DNA of 22,787 bases. It comes from Paracoccaceae bacterium. GTDB lineage: Bacteria; Pseudomonadota; Alphaproteobacteria; Rhodobacterales; Rhodobacteraceae. A program made the translations under genes and the position numbers. Shown in pieces: positions 6,961 through 15,750 of the stretch. The stretch is taken from positions 1 to 22,787 of the forward strand of contig JAFGVZ010000142.1 of assembly GCA_016937725.1 (NCBI GenBank), written 5' to 3'. The notes under the pieces were generated by a model. That model was not told the origin of the DNA. It worked only from the letters and a program-made list of their open reading frames with translations, and made no database searches. Numbering within the stretch: the stretch's first letter is position 1; each line of letters starts with the position of its first letter.

Positions 6961-7134
6961 ATGCCCTATGATACACATAATCGCTGGGTGCACGGCGTTC
7001 TGGCAGAGGCCGCGAAGACATTGCCCGCCATGCCTTGGTCGCGACAGGCAAAACGGGCAAGGCGCATCGCGGCGGAGCAGATGATTGTCACAGTTGATTG
7101 TCCTGCTTACCGGGACCAAGCGTTTTACGAGTGA
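6961..7134 (+). CDS. Small conserved-looking hypothetical protein (57 aa)
   Basis: A short open frame preceded by AAGGAG at a usable spacing (about nine bases) and followed 30 bp later by a hairpin terminator, so it has the layout of a real monocistronic gene. The product starts MPYDTHNRWVHGVLAEAAKT and continues LPAMPWSRQAKRARRIAAEQ. It is basic, with tryptophans and a short helical stretch, and has no membrane segment or signal peptide. I recall similar short proteins in Rhodobacterales, but I cannot name a function. The possible longer frame from 6700 runs antisense to DUF3775 and lacks a ribosome-binding site, so the start at 6961 is preferred. Confidence 0.65.
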   Translation: MPYDTHNRWVHGVLAEAAKTLPAMPWSRQAKRARRIAAEQMIVTVDCPAYRDQAFYE

Positions 7135-7163
7135 TTTGACGTCAAAAATTGAGTGTGAATTCC

Positions 7164-7199
7164 AAGGGCGTCCTGTTTGCAGGGCGCCCTTGTCATTTT
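7164..7199 (+). terminator. Rho-independent terminator after the 57-aa gene
   Basis: Stem AAGGGCGtCCTG / CAGGgCGCCCTT with a TTTG loop (12 pairs including one G-T), followed by TGTCATTTT. It faces the plus strand. The same hairpin lies 32 bp past the acpS stop on the other strand but has no T-run there. Confidence 0.75.
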
Positions 7200-7222
7200 G
7201 CACCGTCGTTTGACGCTGCATG

Positions 7223-7621
7223 CTACTCGGGCCGCGCTTCTATCACAACGAAGGCCTGCGCCCATGGGTGGTCATCCGTCAGCGTCACGTGAATGACGGC
7301 GCGGTGCCCCGGTGGAGTCATCTTGCGCAGGCGATCTTCGGCCCATCCGGACACATGCATGACGGGTTGGCCGGTATGCAGATTGGTCACCCACATATCA
7401 CGCCATGCAATGCCCATCGAAAGCCCCGTGCCAAGCGCCTTGGAACAGGCTTCCTTCGCAGCCCAGCGTTTGGCATAAACAGCAGGCGTGTCGCCCTGGC
7501 GGGCGGCGCGGGCCAGTTCGGCCTCGGTAAAAACGCGCGTGCGAAACCGGTCGCCGAAGCGCGCCAATGTGCGCTCGATCCGTTCTATATTGGCCAGATC
7601 GCTGCCGATACCAAGGATCAT
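7223..7621 (-). CDS. acpS: Holo-[acyl-carrier-protein] synthase
   Basis: A 132-aa phosphopantetheinyl transferase that moves 4'-phosphopantetheine from CoA to the serine of acyl carrier protein. The family signatures are both present: MILGIGSDLANIERIE, where the aspartate binds magnesium, and RWAAKEACSKALGTGL, where the glutamate completes the metal site. Length is normal. It starts 7 bp after the pdxJ stop. The ATG at 7621 directly precedes the conserved ILGIGSDL, while the longer frame would add seven non-conserved residues. In many alphaproteobacteria lepB, rnc and era follow acpS; here the gene is followed by a terminator-like hairpin and an unrelated opposing gene. Confidence 0.95.
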   Translation of the reverse strand: MILGIGSDLANIERIERTLARFGDRFRTRVFTEAELARAARQGDTPAVYAKRWAAKEACSKALGTGLSMGIAWRDMWVTNLHTGQPVMHVSGWAEDRLRKMTPPGHRAVIHVTLTDDHPWAQAFVVIEARPE

Positions 7622-7628
7622 GGCGCGC

Positions 7629-8387
7629 TCACTCGCGGGCAAGGTCCATCAGGCGGCGCATCTCGGCCAAGGCGCGGTCCAAGCCGATGAAAACCGCCTC
7701 GCCAATCAGGAAGTGACCGATATTCAACTCTACCAATTCCGGGATCGCGGCAATCGGTCCGACATTGTCGAAATTCAGACCGTGACCGGCATGCACTTCA
7801 AGGCCCAATTCGTCCGCCAGCGCCGCCGCGACGAACAGGCGGCGCAATTCGGCGTCGCGCGCGGCGGTGTCGCCTGCATCGAAATAATCGCAATAGGCCC
7901 CGGTATGCAATTCGACCACATGAGCGCCAACGCGCGCCGCGGCTTCGATCTGGGCCTCGTCCGGGGCGACGAACAGCGACACGCGGCTGCCTGCGGCCCG
8001 AAGTGGCGCGATAAAGTCCCGCAAGCGCGCTTCCTCGCCCGCAACCTCTAGCCCGCCTTCGGTGGTGCGCTCTTCCCGGCGTTCGGGCACGATGCAGATC
8101 GCTTCGGGTTTGTGCGCAAGGGCGATGTGCCCCATCTCTTCTGTGGCGGCCAGTTCCAGATTAATCGGGATGTCGACCGCCGCTTGCACAGCGGGCAGGT
8201 CTGCATCGCGGATATGGCGGCGGTCTTCGCGCAGATGCAGCGTAATGCCATCGGCACCCGCGGCTTGCGCCAGTTTGGCCGCGCGCACCGGGTCGGGCGT
8301 GCGCCCGCCGCGCGCGTTGCGCAGCGTCGCTACATGGTCAATATTGACCCCAAGGCGCAAAAGCTTGATCGAAGCGGAGGCTGTCAT
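7629..8387 (-). CDS. pdxJ: Pyridoxine 5'-phosphate synthase
   Basis: A 252-aa TIM-barrel enzyme that joins 3-amino-2-oxopropyl phosphate with 1-deoxyxylulose 5-phosphate to give pyridoxine 5'-phosphate, the last ring-forming step of DXP-dependent vitamin B6 synthesis. Motifs seen in order: RLGVNIDHVATLRNARGG, DGITLHLREDRRHI, NLELA, VSLFVAPDE, VELHTGAYCDY and VHAGHGLNFDN. The start at 8387 gives the usual N terminus (IKLLRLGVNID); an upstream ATG at 8417 would add ten residues. It is in the pdxJ-acpS order common in Proteobacteria, downstream of the DUF2062 gene. Confidence 0.95.
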   Translation of the reverse strand: MTASASIKLLRLGVNIDHVATLRNARGGRTPDPVRAAKLAQAAGADGITLHLREDRRHIRDADLPAVQAAVDIPINLELAATEEMGHIALAHKPEAICIVPERREERTTEGGLEVAGEEARLRDFIAPLRAAGSRVSLFVAPDEAQIEAAARVGAHVVELHTGAYCDYFDAGDTAARDAELRRLFVAAALADELGLEVHAGHGLNFDNVGPIAAIPELVELNIGHFLIGEAVFIGLDRALAEMRRLMDLARE

Positions 8388-8450
8388 CTGGTTTCCCGAT
8401 CTGTTCGAGTGTAACATACGCTCGGACGCGCCAAACTCAATGCCCCCTGC

Positions 8451-9104
8451 TCATTTGCCCGCACCGGGTTTGCCGCCCGCCCGCTGGGCCGCGCTGCGCG
8501 CCTTCTCGAAGCGCTTTTGCAGCTTGCGCTGACGTCGGGCGCGATACGCGCGAATAATCGGCAAGGACACGAAATACGCCGCCACCGCAACCAAGCTGCC
8601 CACGACCATACCGCCCAGCATATAAGGCAGGAACACATCGCTTAGGAAAGCGCGTGTGCCGTCCCAATTCGCACGCTCGGGCGTAAAGACCGCGTGTAGA
8701 TTGGCCCAAATCTCGTCCCAGACATGTTTGAAACCGTCCAGCGCCCGACGCGGGTTGACCATGTGGCCGCGCCCCAAGATCAGGCTGCCGGTTTCCATGG
8801 AACTGACCACGATCAGCGGAAAGGTGAAGGGGTTGCCAAAAAACGTGCCCAAAAGCGAGGCGAGGATATTGCCGCGCAGCACCCAAGCCAGTGCCGCCGC
8901 CGACAGGAAGTGAAACCCGAACAAAGGCAGGAATGACACCATCACCCCTGCCGCAATGCCCTTGGCCACGCGTTCGGGCGTGTCGGGCAACCGGCGCAGG
9001 CGGTGCCAGACATAGCTGCCCGCACGCTGCCATCCGCCATCGGGATAGGCCATGTTCTTCAGCCACTGAAGAAATGAACGGGGGCTGCGCCTTTTGAAAA
9101 CCAC
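8451..9104 (-). CDS. DUF2062 domain-containing membrane protein
   Basis: A 217-aa protein with a basic N terminus, then hydrophobic segments at about residues 50-75 (GIAAGVMVSFLPLFGFHFLSAAALAW) and 78-105, including the diagnostic GTFFGNPFTFPLI. A further membrane segment lies near residues 165-190 (YMLGGMVVGSLVAVAAYFVSL). The tail is very basic (RARRQRKLQKRFEKARSAAQR), likely cytoplasmic. This is the DUF2062 family, of unknown biochemical function. The start codon is GTG, supported by AAGGG eight bases upstream. It sits between rel and pdxJ, as in related genomes, 38 bp after the rel stop. Confidence 0.87.
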   Translation of the reverse strand: MVFKRRSPRSFLQWLKNMAYPDGGWQRAGSYVWHRLRRLPDTPERVAKGIAAGVMVSFLPLFGFHFLSAAALAWVLRGNILASLLGTFFGNPFTFPLIVVSSMETGSLILGRGHMVNPRRALDGFKHVWDEIWANLHAVFTPERANWDGTRAFLSDVFLPYMLGGMVVGSLVAVAAYFVSLPIIRAYRARRQRKLQKRFEKARSAAQRAGGKPGAGK

Positions 9105-9123
9105 CCGAAAACCCTTGCCTTCG

Positions 9124-9139
9124 CGCCCCGTGGGGGGCG
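9124..9139 (-). other. GC-rich hairpin between rel and the DUF2062 gene
   Basis: Perfect 6-bp stem CGCCCC/GGGGCG with a 4-base loop in the 38-bp gap after the rel stop. It is not followed by a T-run on the minus strand, so it is not a classic terminator. It could reduce read-through or be an mRNA processing or stabilising element; this is inference. Confidence 0.35.
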
Positions 9140-9142
9140 TGT

Positions 9143-11260
9143 TTATGGATGTTGCGACGGATCGCGCACTCTGGATATCTGCGCCACCGCAGTCTCGGCT
9201 TCAAGGGCTGTCATGACTTGGTGAAGATGCGAGACGCCGCGCAATTCGACCATGACCCGCAAACGAAAGAAATCGGGCTTGCGGTCCAGAAAGCGCAGAT
9301 CAGAGATATTGGCCTTATGCTCGCCAATCAGGCTACAGACGCGGCCCAGCACCCCGGCATCGTTGGAAATGGTCATCTCCAGCGTAATGTCATAAACCGG
9401 CGGATGTGTGCCGTCTTGCCAGCGCAGATCGACCCAGCGGTCGGGCTGGCTGTCGAATTCGGCCAAGGCCTCGCAATCCATGCTGTGTGCGACCACGCCC
9501 TTGCCGCGATAGGTAATGCCGACAATCCGCTCGCCCGGAAGCGGTTGGCAACAGGCGGCGCGGCGGAAGGACTGGTCAGCCGACAAGCCCAGAACCGGGC
9601 GCGTTGCATCGACCTCTGGCTCGATCGGCACGCCTTCGGGGTAGAGCGTGCCCACCACCTTGCGCGCGCTGATCTCGGCCGACCCGACCTGCGCGCGCAA
9701 TTCGGTTTCAGACGCAATGCCCAACATGCGCGCGGCGGTCGCAACGGCTTTGCTGGTCATCTCGCGGCCCATTGCATCAAAGGCCGCGCGCAGCAATTCG
9801 GTGCCCAAGCGCACGAAGCGCTCGCGGTCTTCCTCGCGCAAGCTGCGGCGAATGGCCGATTTCGCGCGCCCTGTGACCACAAGGTCAATCCAGCTGGCCT
9901 GCGGGCGCTGCCCTTCGGCGGTGATGATGACCACCGATTGCCCATTGCGCAGCCGCGTCCAGAGCGGCACGCGCAGACCGTCCACCTTGGCCGACACGCA
10001 TTTATCACCGATCCGGGTGTGAATGGCATAGGCAAAATCGAGCGGCGTCGCGCCGCGCGGAAGCTGGATCACATCGCCCTTGGGCGAGAAGCAGAAGACC
10101 TGATCCGAATACATCTCCAGCTTGACATGTTCGAGGAAGGCACCGTGGTCTTCCTCGTTCTGCAAGCCTTCGGTCAGTGTGGCGATCCAGCGCGCAGGGT
10201 CCACCGCGAAGGGGTTCTCAGAGCGCGCCCCGTCCCGATACGCCCAATGCGCGGCCACGCCCGCTTCGGCCACTTCGTGCATCTCGCGGGTGCGGATCTG
10301 GATTTCCACACGTTTGCCATCGCGGCCCGACACCGTGGTATGGATGGACCGATACCCGTTCGATTTGGGCTGGCTGATATAGTCCTTGAAGCGCCCCGGC
10401 ACCGCGCGCCAGCGCTGGTGCATGATCCCCAGCACCTTGTAACATTCGGCCACGTCGCCGGTAATAATGCGAAAGCCGTAAATGTCGGACAGGCGCGAGA
10501 AGGCAAGGTCTTTTTCCTGCATCTTGCGCCAGATGGAATAGGGTTTCTTGGCGCGGCCATAAACATCGGCCTCAACGCCTGCGCGGTCCAGTTCCGAGCG
10601 GATGTCGTTGCTGATGCGGTGGACCACGTCGCCCGCTTCGCGTTGCAGCGTGATGAACCGGCGCAGGATGGAATTGCGTGCCTCTGGGTTCAGCACGCGG
10701 AAGGACAGATCTTCCAGTTCTTCACGCATCCATTGCATACCCATGCGGCCCGCGAGGGGGGCGTAGATATCCATCGTTTCGCGCGCCTTTTGCGCCTGTT
10801 TCTGGGCGCGCATGGACCGGATCGTGCGCATATTGTGCAAGCGGTCGGCCAGTTTGACCAAGATCACCCGCAGATCGCGCGACATGGCGATCAGCAATTT
10901 GCGGAAATTCTCGGCCTGTTTGGCCTCTGACGATGAGAGCTGAAGATTGGTCAGCTTGGTGACACCATCGACGAGTTCCACGATTTCGGTGCCGAACAGG
11001 CGTTCCACCTCGGCATAGGTGGATTTCGTGTCTTCGATCGTATCGTGCAGTAAAGCCGTGACGATGGTCGCGTCATCCAGCCGCATTTCGGTCAGGATGG
11101 CGGCCACGGCAACCGGGTGTGTGAAATACGGCTCACCCGATTGCCGGAATTGGCCTTCATGCATCATCTCGCCATAATCCCAAGCCCTGCGCACAAGGTC
11201 TTGGTTGCAGCCGGGATTGTAGTTGTGGATCAGCGCGATCAGGTCATCTACGGTGATCAC
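9143..11260 (-). CDS. rel: Bifunctional (p)ppGpp synthetase/hydrolase, RelA/SpoT family
   Basis: A 705-aa long RSH protein that makes and degrades the alarmone (p)ppGpp. The N-terminal HD hydrolase domain is intact (THPVAVAAIL, ALLHDTIEDT near residue 75, KLADRLHNMRT). The synthetase domain follows (RAKKPYSIWRKMQ, DIYGFRIIT, NGYRSIHTTV at about 240-330). A TGS domain (GDVIQLPRGATPLDFAYAIH at about 400) and a C-terminal ACT domain (VLGRVCSLIGEHKANISDLRF) complete it. With both catalytic domains complete it is probably the only long RSH of the organism, as usual in alphaproteobacteria. The start is a GTG; I prefer 11260 (ITVDDLIA) because GAGG lies five bases upstream, but the GTG two codons earlier (11266) is possible. 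It lies 36 bp after rpoZ. Confidence 0.95.
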   Translation of the reverse strand: MITVDDLIALIHNYNPGCNQDLVRRAWDYGEMMHEGQFRQSGEPYFTHPVAVAAILTEMRLDDATIVTALLHDTIEDTKSTYAEVERLFGTEIVELVDGVTKLTNLQLSSSEAKQAENFRKLLIAMSRDLRVILVKLADRLHNMRTIRSMRAQKQAQKARETMDIYAPLAGRMGMQWMREELEDLSFRVLNPEARNSILRRFITLQREAGDVVHRISNDIRSELDRAGVEADVYGRAKKPYSIWRKMQEKDLAFSRLSDIYGFRIITGDVAECYKVLGIMHQRWRAVPGRFKDYISQPKSNGYRSIHTTVSGRDGKRVEIQIRTREMHEVAEAGVAAHWAYRDGARSENPFAVDPARWIATLTEGLQNEEDHGAFLEHVKLEMYSDQVFCFSPKGDVIQLPRGATPLDFAYAIHTRIGDKCVSAKVDGLRVPLWTRLRNGQSVVIITAEGQRPQASWIDLVVTGRAKSAIRRSLREEDRERFVRLGTELLRAAFDAMGREMTSKAVATAARMLGIASETELRAQVGSAEISARKVVGTLYPEGVPIEPEVDATRPVLGLSADQSFRRAACCQPLPGERIVGITYRGKGVVAHSMDCEALAEFDSQPDRWVDLRWQDGTHPPVYDITLEMTISNDAGVLGRVCSLIGEHKANISDLRFLDRKPDFFRLRVMVELRGVSHLHQVMTALEAETAVAQISRVRDPSQHP

Positions 11261-11296
11261 CGGCACCTCATATGGCGAGCGGGCGCGCGACGCGCC

Positions 11297-11659
11297 TTAG
11301 CCGTTCTGCTGGCTGTGAACTTCCATCAGCGCGCGCAGCATCTGCTCTTCGCTCATGTCGTCAGTGGCGGGTTTGTCGCCGCTCGACGCGCCCATCAACA
11401 GCGCCATATCGTCTTCTTCCGGTAGGTCGACTTCGATCTGGGTTTGCAGGCTTTCGATCATCCGCTCGCGCAGATCATCGGCGCTTTGGGTCTCTTCCTC
11501 GATCTCGCGCAGGGCAACAACAGGGTTCTTGTCGTTGTCGCGATCCACGGTCAGGGCCCCGCCTGCTGCGATCTCGCGAGCGCGATGCGCGGCAAGAGCC
11601 ACAAGTTCGAACCGGTTCGGAACCTTGTCAACGCAATCTTCGACTGTCACGCGTGCCAT
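11297..11659 (-). CDS. rpoZ: DNA-directed RNA polymerase omega subunit
   Basis: A 120-aa omega subunit. The N-terminal half has the family core MARVTVEDCVDKVPNRFELV and RAREIAAGGAL, followed by NPVVALREIEE. The C-terminal half is an acidic, low-complexity extension (VDLPEEDDMALLMGAS, DDMSEEQMLRAL) that E. coli omega lacks and that is usual in Rhodobacterales. The subunit helps assemble RNA polymerase and, in many bacteria, forms part of a (p)ppGpp site. The gene directly precedes rel on the same strand, joining the alarmone target to its enzyme. The ATG at 11659 has GGAG eight bases upstream; a GTG three codons earlier is less likely. Confidence 0.95.
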   Translation of the reverse strand: MARVTVEDCVDKVPNRFELVALAAHRAREIAAGGALTVDRDNDKNPVVALREIEEETQSADDLRERMIESLQTQIEVDLPEEDDMALLMGASSGDKPATDDMSEEQMLRALMEVHSQQNG

Positions 11660-11695
11660 GTGGAGCACTCCATCTGAACTAGGGCAAGAGCGGGC

Positions 11696-11724
11696 TTTCT
11701 ACTGCTGCAAAGCGCATAATACAA
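11696..11724 (-). promoter_or_regulatory. Candidate sigma-70-type promoter for rpoZ-rel
   Basis: On the minus strand, TTGTAT and TAGAAA are separated by exactly 17 bases, 37 bp before the rpoZ start. The -10 matches consensus at four of six positions and the -35 at its first three. It lies in the only gap between folK and rpoZ. Prediction by eye. Confidence 0.35.
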
Positions 11725-11732
11725 GGGCCGAA

Positions 11733-12314
11733 TCAACCCGTGACTGGCACGATTTCGGCAAGCTCCTCTGGGCGCAGCGCCGCATGCATCTGGCGCACGC
11801 TCAGACCAAGGACCGGATGCACCCAATCAGGGGCGATATCCATCAGCGGCACCAACACGAAGGCCCGCTCGTGCAGGCGCGGGTGCGGCAAGATCAGCCG
11901 CTCGGGCGCAAGCCGCGCCTGCGCTTCGGGCGCAAGGCCTGCCCAATGCTGATACCCCGCAAGGTCCGGCAAGACCCGTTGGCCGTGCGCGAGCAGGTCA
12001 ATGTCGATCACCCGTGCGCCCCACCGCTTTTCCCGCATGCGGCCCATCTCGCCCTCTATCTGGTGCAAGATGGGCAAGACAATGTCAGCGCCCCGTTCGG
12101 TCTGGAACGCCAGTGCCGCATTGATGAAATCTGGCCCCGCGCCGGGCGGAAAACAGGGGGTGCGGTAAAGATGGCTTTGTGTTAACGTCTCTCCTAGCGT
12201 GTCTTCAAGACGTGCGATGGCATCCTGCACCTGTCCTATCGGACTATCCCGATGCCCCGAAAGATTACCCCCAATTGCCAGCAACATCGAATTGCATCCC
12301 ACGGCATTCCGCAC
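11733..12314 (-). CDS. folK: 2-amino-4-hydroxy-6-hydroxymethyldihydropteridine diphosphokinase
   Basis: A 193-aa folate-pathway kinase (HPPK) that transfers pyrophosphate from ATP to 6-hydroxymethyl-7,8-dihydropterin. The N-terminal strand LLAIGGNL, SHLYRTPCFPP-GPDFINAAL, and the signature KRWGARVIDIDLL with its two magnesium-binding aspartates are present. LPHPRLHERAFVLVPL-IAPDWVHP follows. The chosen start is a GTG with AGGGAG six bases upstream; an internal ATG at 12287 would remove nine residues but has a poorer ribosome-binding site. The gene is divergent from the NYN gene. folB and folP are not adjacent. Confidence 0.93.
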   Translation of the reverse strand: MRNAVGCNSMLLAIGGNLSGHRDSPIGQVQDAIARLEDTLGETLTQSHLYRTPCFPPGAGPDFINAALAFQTERGADIVLPILHQIEGEMGRMREKRWGARVIDIDLLAHGQRVLPDLAGYQHWAGLAPEAQARLAPERLILPHPRLHERAFVLVPLMDIAPDWVHPVLGLSVRQMHAALRPEELAEIVPVTG

Positions 12315-12419
12315 GATAATCTCCCTATGACTGTGCTGATGGTAGTTCCATAACGTCTGGTTGCATTCAGACAGCGCCGATCGCGCGTTACCTCAGCCTC
12401 CCACCCTAAGGATTAACGG

Positions 12420-12992
12420 ATGTTTTACAAGGATGAGCGTCTTGCGCTCTTTATTGATGGTTCAAACCTCTATGCTGCGGGCAAAGCGCTTGGGTTTGAC
12501 ATTGACTACAAACTCTTGCGGCAAGAGTTCATGCGGCGTGGCAAATTGTTGCGCGCCTTCTACTACACGGCGTTGCTGGAGAATGACGAATATTCCCCTA
12601 TTCGCCCGCTGGTCGATTGGCTGCATTACAATGGCTACAACATGGTCACGAAAGCCGCCAAGGAATACACCGATTCCATGGGCCGCCGGAAGGTGAAGGG
12701 CAACATGGATATCGAACTGGCGGTGGACGCGATGGAACTTGCGCCGCGTCTGGACCATGCCGTGTTGTTCTCTGGCGATGGCGATTTCCGGCCCTTGGTG
12801 GAATCGCTTCAGCGTCAGGGGGTGCGGGTCTCGGTTGTCTCGACCATCCGCAGCCAACCGCCAATGATCGCCGACGAACTGCGCCGGCAGGCCGACAATT
12901 TCATCGAACTGGACGAATTGCGCGACGTGATCGGCCGTCCCCCGCGCGAGCCACGCTATGATGCGCATACCGATAAGCTGACCGCCGATTAA
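12420..12992 (+). CDS. NYN domain (LabA/DUF88-type) putative ribonuclease
   Basis: A 190-aa soluble protein with a complete NYN fold of the PIN-like superfamily. It has LALFIDGSNLYAA with Asp13, KGNMDIELAVDAM with Asp97 and Asp103, and LFSGDGDFRPLVESLQ with Asp120 and Asp122. These acidic residues form the metal site of such nucleases, which cleave RNA. The C-terminal end (ADNFIELDELRDVIGRPP) is typical of the LabA-like subgroup. The substrate is unknown; in cyanobacteria LabA affects circadian output, which is not informative here. AAGGA lies seven bases before the ATG. A strong terminator follows directly, so it is monocistronic. Confidence 0.88.
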   Translation: MFYKDERLALFIDGSNLYAAGKALGFDIDYKLLRQEFMRRGKLLRAFYYTALLENDEYSPIRPLVDWLHYNGYNMVTKAAKEYTDSMGRRKVKGNMDIELAVDAMELAPRLDHAVLFSGDGDFRPLVESLQRQGVRVSVVSTIRSQPPMIADELRRQADNFIELDELRDVIGRPPREPRYDAHTDKLTAD

Positions 12993-13013
12993 ACGCGGGG
13001 TTGACCCCGAATT

Positions 13014-13040
13014 GGCCCGCGCAAGCGGGCCTTTTCGTTT
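13014..13040 (+). terminator. Rho-independent terminator after the NYN gene
   Basis: Perfect stem GGCCCGC / GCGGGCC with a GCAA tetraloop followed by TTTTCGTTT. A second small hairpin (CGGGG-TTGA-CCCCG, 12996-13009) stands just before it. The T-run reaches the stop codon of the converging TauE/SafE gene. Confidence 0.88.
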
Positions 13041-13813
13041 CAAAAGCCAAAGGCCCGCCGCAGCAGGTTCAGCCCCAAGAACACCATCATCACCAGCGTA
13101 TAGCGGCGGAAGCGGTCAGCCTCTAACCGGTCTTGGATGCGGTAACCCAGCAGCAGGCCCGTGACCGATGGCACAACCAGAAGCGCCGAAAACGCCATGC
13201 TTGGCCCGTTCAGAATGCCCGAACTGGCGTGACCCGCCACCAAGGCGAAAGACCCGATCAGGAACACAACGCCCAAAATGCGCACCATGTCGCGTTTGCT
13301 TGTGTCCACCGCGATCAGATAGGCCATGATCGGCGGGCCCCAGACGCCCGACAGGCCGCCATACAAACCGCCCACCGTGCCGCTCAGCCATTGCCCGCGC
13401 TGCCGCCGCGCGACTGGCACTGTCAGCCGCATTCCTGCCAGTTGTGACAGCGCAAAGGCGCAGATCGGCCCCCCCAGCAGCGCAAGAAGCACGGGTTCTG
13501 ACACGAAGGGCACCAATTGCGCGCTGGCCAACAGGCAGATGACCAAGGCCACCAACATCCGCCAATGCGCCAGAACCGACCCCCAGGCCGCGGGCAGGCC
13601 TTGCCGTAATGCTTGGCTCAGATTGGTAATCAACGTGGGCAGGATAAGGCCAGCCAATGCCAGTTCCACCGACATCAGGCTGCCAAGCCCAGATATCATG
13701 ATCATGGGCATAGCAAAGCCCAGCGCGCCCTTTATCAGCCCCGCGGCAAGGGCAATCAGCACGGCACCAACCAAGATCGCGGGGGTCAGCGCCTCTGGCA
13801 GAAATGGCAGCAT
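13040..13813 (-). CDS. TauE/SafE-family (sulfite exporter-like) permease
   Basis: A 257-aa integral membrane protein with about eight hydrophobic segments. The two TauE/SafE half-repeats are visible: ALAAGLIKGALGFAMPMIM with LILPTLITNLSQALR in the first, and GTVGGLYGGLSGVWGPPIMAYLIA in the second. The family exports sulfite, sulfoacetate or other small organic anions; the substrate is not determined here. The ATG at 13813 begins the first membrane segment, although its ribosome-binding site is weak (GGAAAC). A start further upstream (to 13897) would add a non-hydrophobic leader and is less likely. It is divergent from mcd across 186 bp. Confidence 0.82.
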   Translation of the reverse strand: MLPFLPEALTPAILVGAVLIALAAGLIKGALGFAMPMIMISGLGSLMSVELALAGLILPTLITNLSQALRQGLPAAWGSVLAHWRMLVALVICLLASAQLVPFVSEPVLLALLGGPICAFALSQLAGMRLTVPVARRQRGQWLSGTVGGLYGGLSGVWGPPIMAYLIAVDTSKRDMVRILGVVFLIGSFALVAGHASSGILNGPSMAFSALLVVPSVTGLLLGYRIQDRLEADRFRRYTLVMMVFLGLNLLRRAFGF

Positions 13814-13999
13814 CAGACGTGTTTCCAAACTTCGCCTGTGATATACATGTGAAACAAGCCAACTGCATCCCGAAATGCGGTGCGACATTTTCGGCAAGCT
13901 TTGTGCCAGAGATTGAATTTTTCTTGCTCTGGCCTGCCTAAGGCTCTATGTCATGCTGCAACTGCAAATGAGATTCCGAACCTAACGCGGAGAGTGACG

Positions 14000-15676
<1,677 letters not shown>

Positions 15677-15685
15677 ACGCGTCCT

Positions 15686-15728
15686 AAAGAAAAAACCCCC
15701 TCGCAATAGCTTGCGGGGGGCTTTTTTT
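15686..15728. terminator. Bidirectional terminator between mcd and the Anbu cluster
   Basis: Hairpin CCCCCtCGCAA-TAGC-TTGCGGGGGG (15696-15720) with one bulged base. Seven T residues follow on the plus strand, and the AAAGAAAAAA before it gives a T-run on the minus strand. It can therefore end both mcd and the converging Anbu transcript. Confidence 0.88.
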
Positions 15729-15750
15729 ATCGGGCAACCCTATTTTGGGG

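Noticed and set aside
9149..10930. 593-codon open frame antisense to rel
   Set aside because: rel has complete domains on the other strand; the antisense product is rich in His/Arg/Ala with no recognisable domain, as expected from GC-rich codon bias removing stops in the mirror frame.
12355..12372. Inverted repeat GTCTG ... CAGAC between folK and the NYN gene
   Set aside because: Only five base pairs per arm, which is common by chance in GC-rich intergenic DNA.
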